Below the pieces are notes generated by a model, which saw only the letters and a list, made by a program, of their open reading frames with translations, was not told the DNA's origin and made no database searches. A stretch of 8,372 nt of DNA, from assembly GCA_003220985.1 (NCBI GenBank), contig QHTY01000112.1, positions 2,393-10,764 of the forward strand, given 5' to 3'. Shown here one piece after another: positions 6,833-8,372 of this stretch (position 1 is the first letter of the stretch; every line of letters begins with the position of its first letter). This stretch comes from Gemmatimonadota bacterium (GTDB taxonomy: Bacteria; Gemmatimonadota; Gemmatimonadetes; Gemmatimonadales; GWC2-71-9). Both the position numbers and the translations under genes were made by a program.

Positions 6833-8157
6833 GGTTTGAACCCGCCGGCCTTGGTCCACACGAGGAGGAGCCGCGCTTCCGGGTAGTTCCGCTCGTCTTT
6901 GGGTGCAGTGGAATAGCGGCTGGTACGGTGAAAGATGGTACTGTGCGCGGCGATGCCTAAACCGCGAGTTATTGGGATATTGGCTTCGATCCCGCTGAAA
7001 TCCACGATGTGGTCGGCGCTCGCCCCGCTGACGGCATGGATGTACTCCAATTGGCCGAATACCCGGACGAACCGCGCGCCGTGACGGTCGAACGCGAACT
7101 CCCACCGCGCGCCTCCGCCCGGTCCGAAGTCGTAGGTGCGCGTCCCAAGGCCGGTTCCCGAGGCATCGATCGCGCCGAGCAGCACTCCGTCGACGAACAC
7201 CGAGGTCCGGAACGCGTACCCACGCGAGCCGATCGGCCAGCGCGAGTTGATGCCAATTTCGACGCTCTGACCGCCGACACTCTGTGCCCGATTCTTGAAA
7301 TAGTCGTAGCGCGTATTCACGGCCAGCACGTGCCGGGCGCGACGCGTCGGGTTGTTGAGATTGGCGCCATAGATCCGACCGGAAGCACGGAGTGAGCTGA
7401 ATCCTCCGTTGGTGCTCAGCATCAAGCGCACGCCGAACTGGTCGAAGGGACTCCGATACTCCGTGGCAAATGGGTCACCATACAGCAAGTCCACGAGCAC
7501 AGCGCCTATGCTGGTGACGCCACTGTCGGCGAGCAGCCCTTTGGCGAAGCGCGCGCCCGCTCCGATGCGGAACATGTACGGACCCGGGTCATGCTCGGGT
7601 GGATTCACGCCGCGCGCCCGCCATTGACCTCGCACCAGACGATTCAAGCTGCCGATGGGATCCAAGGGTAACGCGGCAAGCTCACGCAGGGTGCGTCCTC
7701 GCCCCGTGGCCTGATTGTCGCGGATCGTGGCGGTGACACGGTGAAACACTTCGCCGAGCGTGATGCCCCCGAAGCTCGTCATGTACCAGTCGTTCAGCGA
7801 CGGGCGGTACTTCTCGCCGAAGTACTCCCAGGTCCAGGAGCCCATGATGGCGTACGGCACCGCTTGAAAAAAGCCAATGCCATTGGCGCGGGCCGCGTTG
7901 AAGTAGAGACCACCGTGATACGGATGGGCGAACATGTTGGTCGTAAAGGCATCTTCATCCCATTCCCAGCCGAGTCGCAGATGCTCACCCCAGACCCGCG
8001 TTCCCGAGCGCGCCCAATCTTGTTTGAAGACCAATGCGTCGACGCGATTCACGAACGTGTTGATGAGGGCGACCTGGCCGATGGCCATGACCGTGCGAGG
8101 CTTTGGCGCGCTGTCGAACTGGACTGCGACGAGAAGGGCAAGCAGAGCGGCCGTCAT
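6829..8157 (-). CDS. DUF3943 outer-membrane-type protein
   Basis: A 442-residue exported protein of the DUF3943 family, of unknown function. A short hydrophobic leader (MTAALLALLVAVQF) precedes the conserved DUF3943 block: NMFAHPYHGGLYFNAAR, then GSWTWEYFGEKYRPS, NDW, and GGITLGEVFHR, covering roughly residues 74-140. From about 185 to the end the chain shows alternating hydrophobic, Gly- and aromatic-rich strands (FRIGAGARFA, VRLMLSTNGGFSSLRASGRI, HVLAVNTRYDYF, VFGQLEYIHAV), which look like an outer-membrane barrel. The start is ATG 8157; an in-frame TTG lies directly before it at 8160 and would add one residue. No Shine-Dalgarno precedes it, but TAGCTT ends 6 bases before the ATG. The stop (TGA 6831-6829) overlaps or abuts the start region of the frameshifted small barrel gene, so the two are likely co-transcribed. 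It diverges from the peroxiredoxin gene. Family recognition is good; the role cannot be deduced. Confidence 0.88.
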   Translation of the reverse strand: MTAALLALLVAVQFDSAPKPRTVMAIGQVALINTFVNRVDALVFKQDWARSGTRVWGEHLRLGWEWDEDAFTTNMFAHPYHGGLYFNAARANGIGFFQAVPYAIMGSWTWEYFGEKYRPSLNDWYMTSFGGITLGEVFHRVTATIRDNQATGRGRTLRELAALPLDPIGSLNRLVRGQWRARGVNPPEHDPGPYMFRIGAGARFAKGLLADSGVTSIGAVLVDLLYGDPFATEYRSPFDQFGVRLMLSTNGGFSSLRASGRIYGANLNNPTRRARHVLAVNTRYDYFKNRAQSVGGQSVEIGINSRWPIGSRGYAFRTSVFVDGVLLGAIDASGTGLGTRTYDFGPGGGARWEFAFDRHGARFVRVFGQLEYIHAVSGASADHIVDFSGIEANIPITRGLGIAAHSTIFHRTSRYSTAPKDERNYPEARLLLVWTKAGGFKP

Positions 8158-8163
8158 CAAGGT

Positions 8164-8169
8164 AAGCTA
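8164..8169 (-). promoter_or_regulatory. Possible -10 element (TAGCTT) of the DUF3943 gene
   Basis: On the minus strand TAGCTT is followed by 6 bases and then ATG 8157. This spacing would place the transcript start at or next to the start codon, giving a leaderless message, consistent with the missing Shine-Dalgarno. No clear -35 box is seen in the GC-rich DNA upstream. Confidence 0.35.
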
Positions 8170-8190
8170 CGGGCTGGCCCCCTCGACGGA

Positions 8191-8210
8191 TAGCTTGGTG
8201 ACCAAGGAGG
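8191..8210 (+). promoter_or_regulatory. Possible -10 (TAGCTT) and strong Shine-Dalgarno of the peroxiredoxin gene
   Basis: AAGGAGG at 8204-8210 is a near-perfect ribosome binding site 5 bases before ATG 8216, and it decides the start. TAGCTT at 8191-8196 lies just ahead and could be the -10 box, giving a very short leader that begins near the Shine-Dalgarno. With the opposing TAGCTT at 8169-8164 this makes the 58-base divergent spacer a compact two-way promoter region. Confidence 0.5.
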
Positions 8211-8215
8211 ATTCC

Positions 8216-8372
8216 ATGGTTCTGTCACCCGGTGCACGCGCACCCGATTTCACGCTGCAGCAGTCGCCTGACGAACGCCTCTCCCTCGCCAGTTTGCGAG
8301 GGCGGCCGGTGATTCTCGCCTTTTATCCCGCGGATTGGAGTCCGGTGTGCGGCGATGAGCTGGCCCTCTTCA
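8216..8372 (+). CDS. Peroxiredoxin (AhpC/TSA family), 3' truncated by window
   Basis: The first 52 residues of a thiol peroxidase that would reduce hydrogen peroxide or organic hydroperoxides with a cysteine thiol. The start MVLSPGARAPDFTL is the usual opening of the thioredoxin-fold domain. LSLASLRGRPVILAFYPADW forms the second strand, and SPVCGDELALF carries the peroxidatic Cys45 in the Pro-x-x-Cys context (Pro43, Cys45). There is no signal peptide, so it is cytoplasmic. The frame is open to the window end; any resolving cysteine or extra domain is outside. The FYPADWSPVCGD wording recalls a group of redoxin proteins common in soil bacteria, from memory. The start is fixed by AAGGAGG 5 bases upstream. 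It diverges from the DUF3943 gene across a 58-base spacer. Confidence 0.9.
   Translation, partial: MVLSPGARAPDFTLQQSPDERLSLASLRGRPVILAFYPADWSPVCGDELALF

Noticed and set aside
6308..7105. 265-codon minus-strand frame across the DUF3943 end and the small barrel
   Set aside because: Only its short RRTICWIALSMLLA segment is meaningful, as the leader of the frameshifted barrel. The rest is Arg/His-rich out-of-frame sequence of the two real genes.

Overview
This is a high-GC, gene-dense window with no gap of more than about 90 bases between genes, no RNA genes, no CRISPR and no mobile elements. Two outer-membrane-type barrel proteins imply a cell with an outer membrane. The gene families together (DUF305 plus an LVIVD-type propeller, a DUF3943 barrel next to a small CxxC barrel, stand-alone NHEJ polymerase plus a LigC-like ligase) fit a soil-type lineage such as Gemmatimonadota. 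That assignment is inferred from family content and has not been tested by any search.

Layout. Positions 1-585 (+) hold the C-terminal end of a LigD-type polymerase/primase. Positions 518-1606 (-) hold a LigC-type ATP-dependent DNA ligase, convergent with the polymerase and overlapping its 3' end by 68 bases. Together they are the polymerase and ligase activities of bacterial non-homologous end joining; Ku is not in the window. From the ligase's upstream gap, a two-gene operon reads rightward: a secreted DUF305 protein (1695-2276), then a secreted LVIVD-type beta-propeller (2273-4234) joined by a GTGA stop/start overlap. A terminator-like hairpin (4255-4290) follows and contains the GTG start of a full-length homodimer-type ABC exporter (4277-6187).

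A second hairpin (6203-6230) lies between the exporter and a leftward pair of envelope genes. Its right arm covers the stop codon of the small barrel gene (6229-6832). That gene carries an apparent one-base frameshift inside its signal peptide, at the GGG run 6787-6789. The upstream gene of the pair is a DUF3943 barrel (6829-8157). Divergent from it, a peroxiredoxin with an excellent ribosome binding site starts at 8216 and runs off the window end.

The most interesting points are: (1) the coupled DUF305/propeller operon, with a Met/His-rich DUF305 and conserved His-containing strands in the propeller, suggestive of an extracytoplasmic metal (possibly copper) system; (2) the frameshift that separates the barrel from its signal peptide; (3) a recurring TAGCTT/TAGTTT hexamer just upstream of four start codons, three of which lack a Shine-Dalgarno sequence; (4) the ABC exporter start codon lying in a terminator-like hairpin. 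None of these proves a new system. The DUF305/propeller pair is the best candidate.
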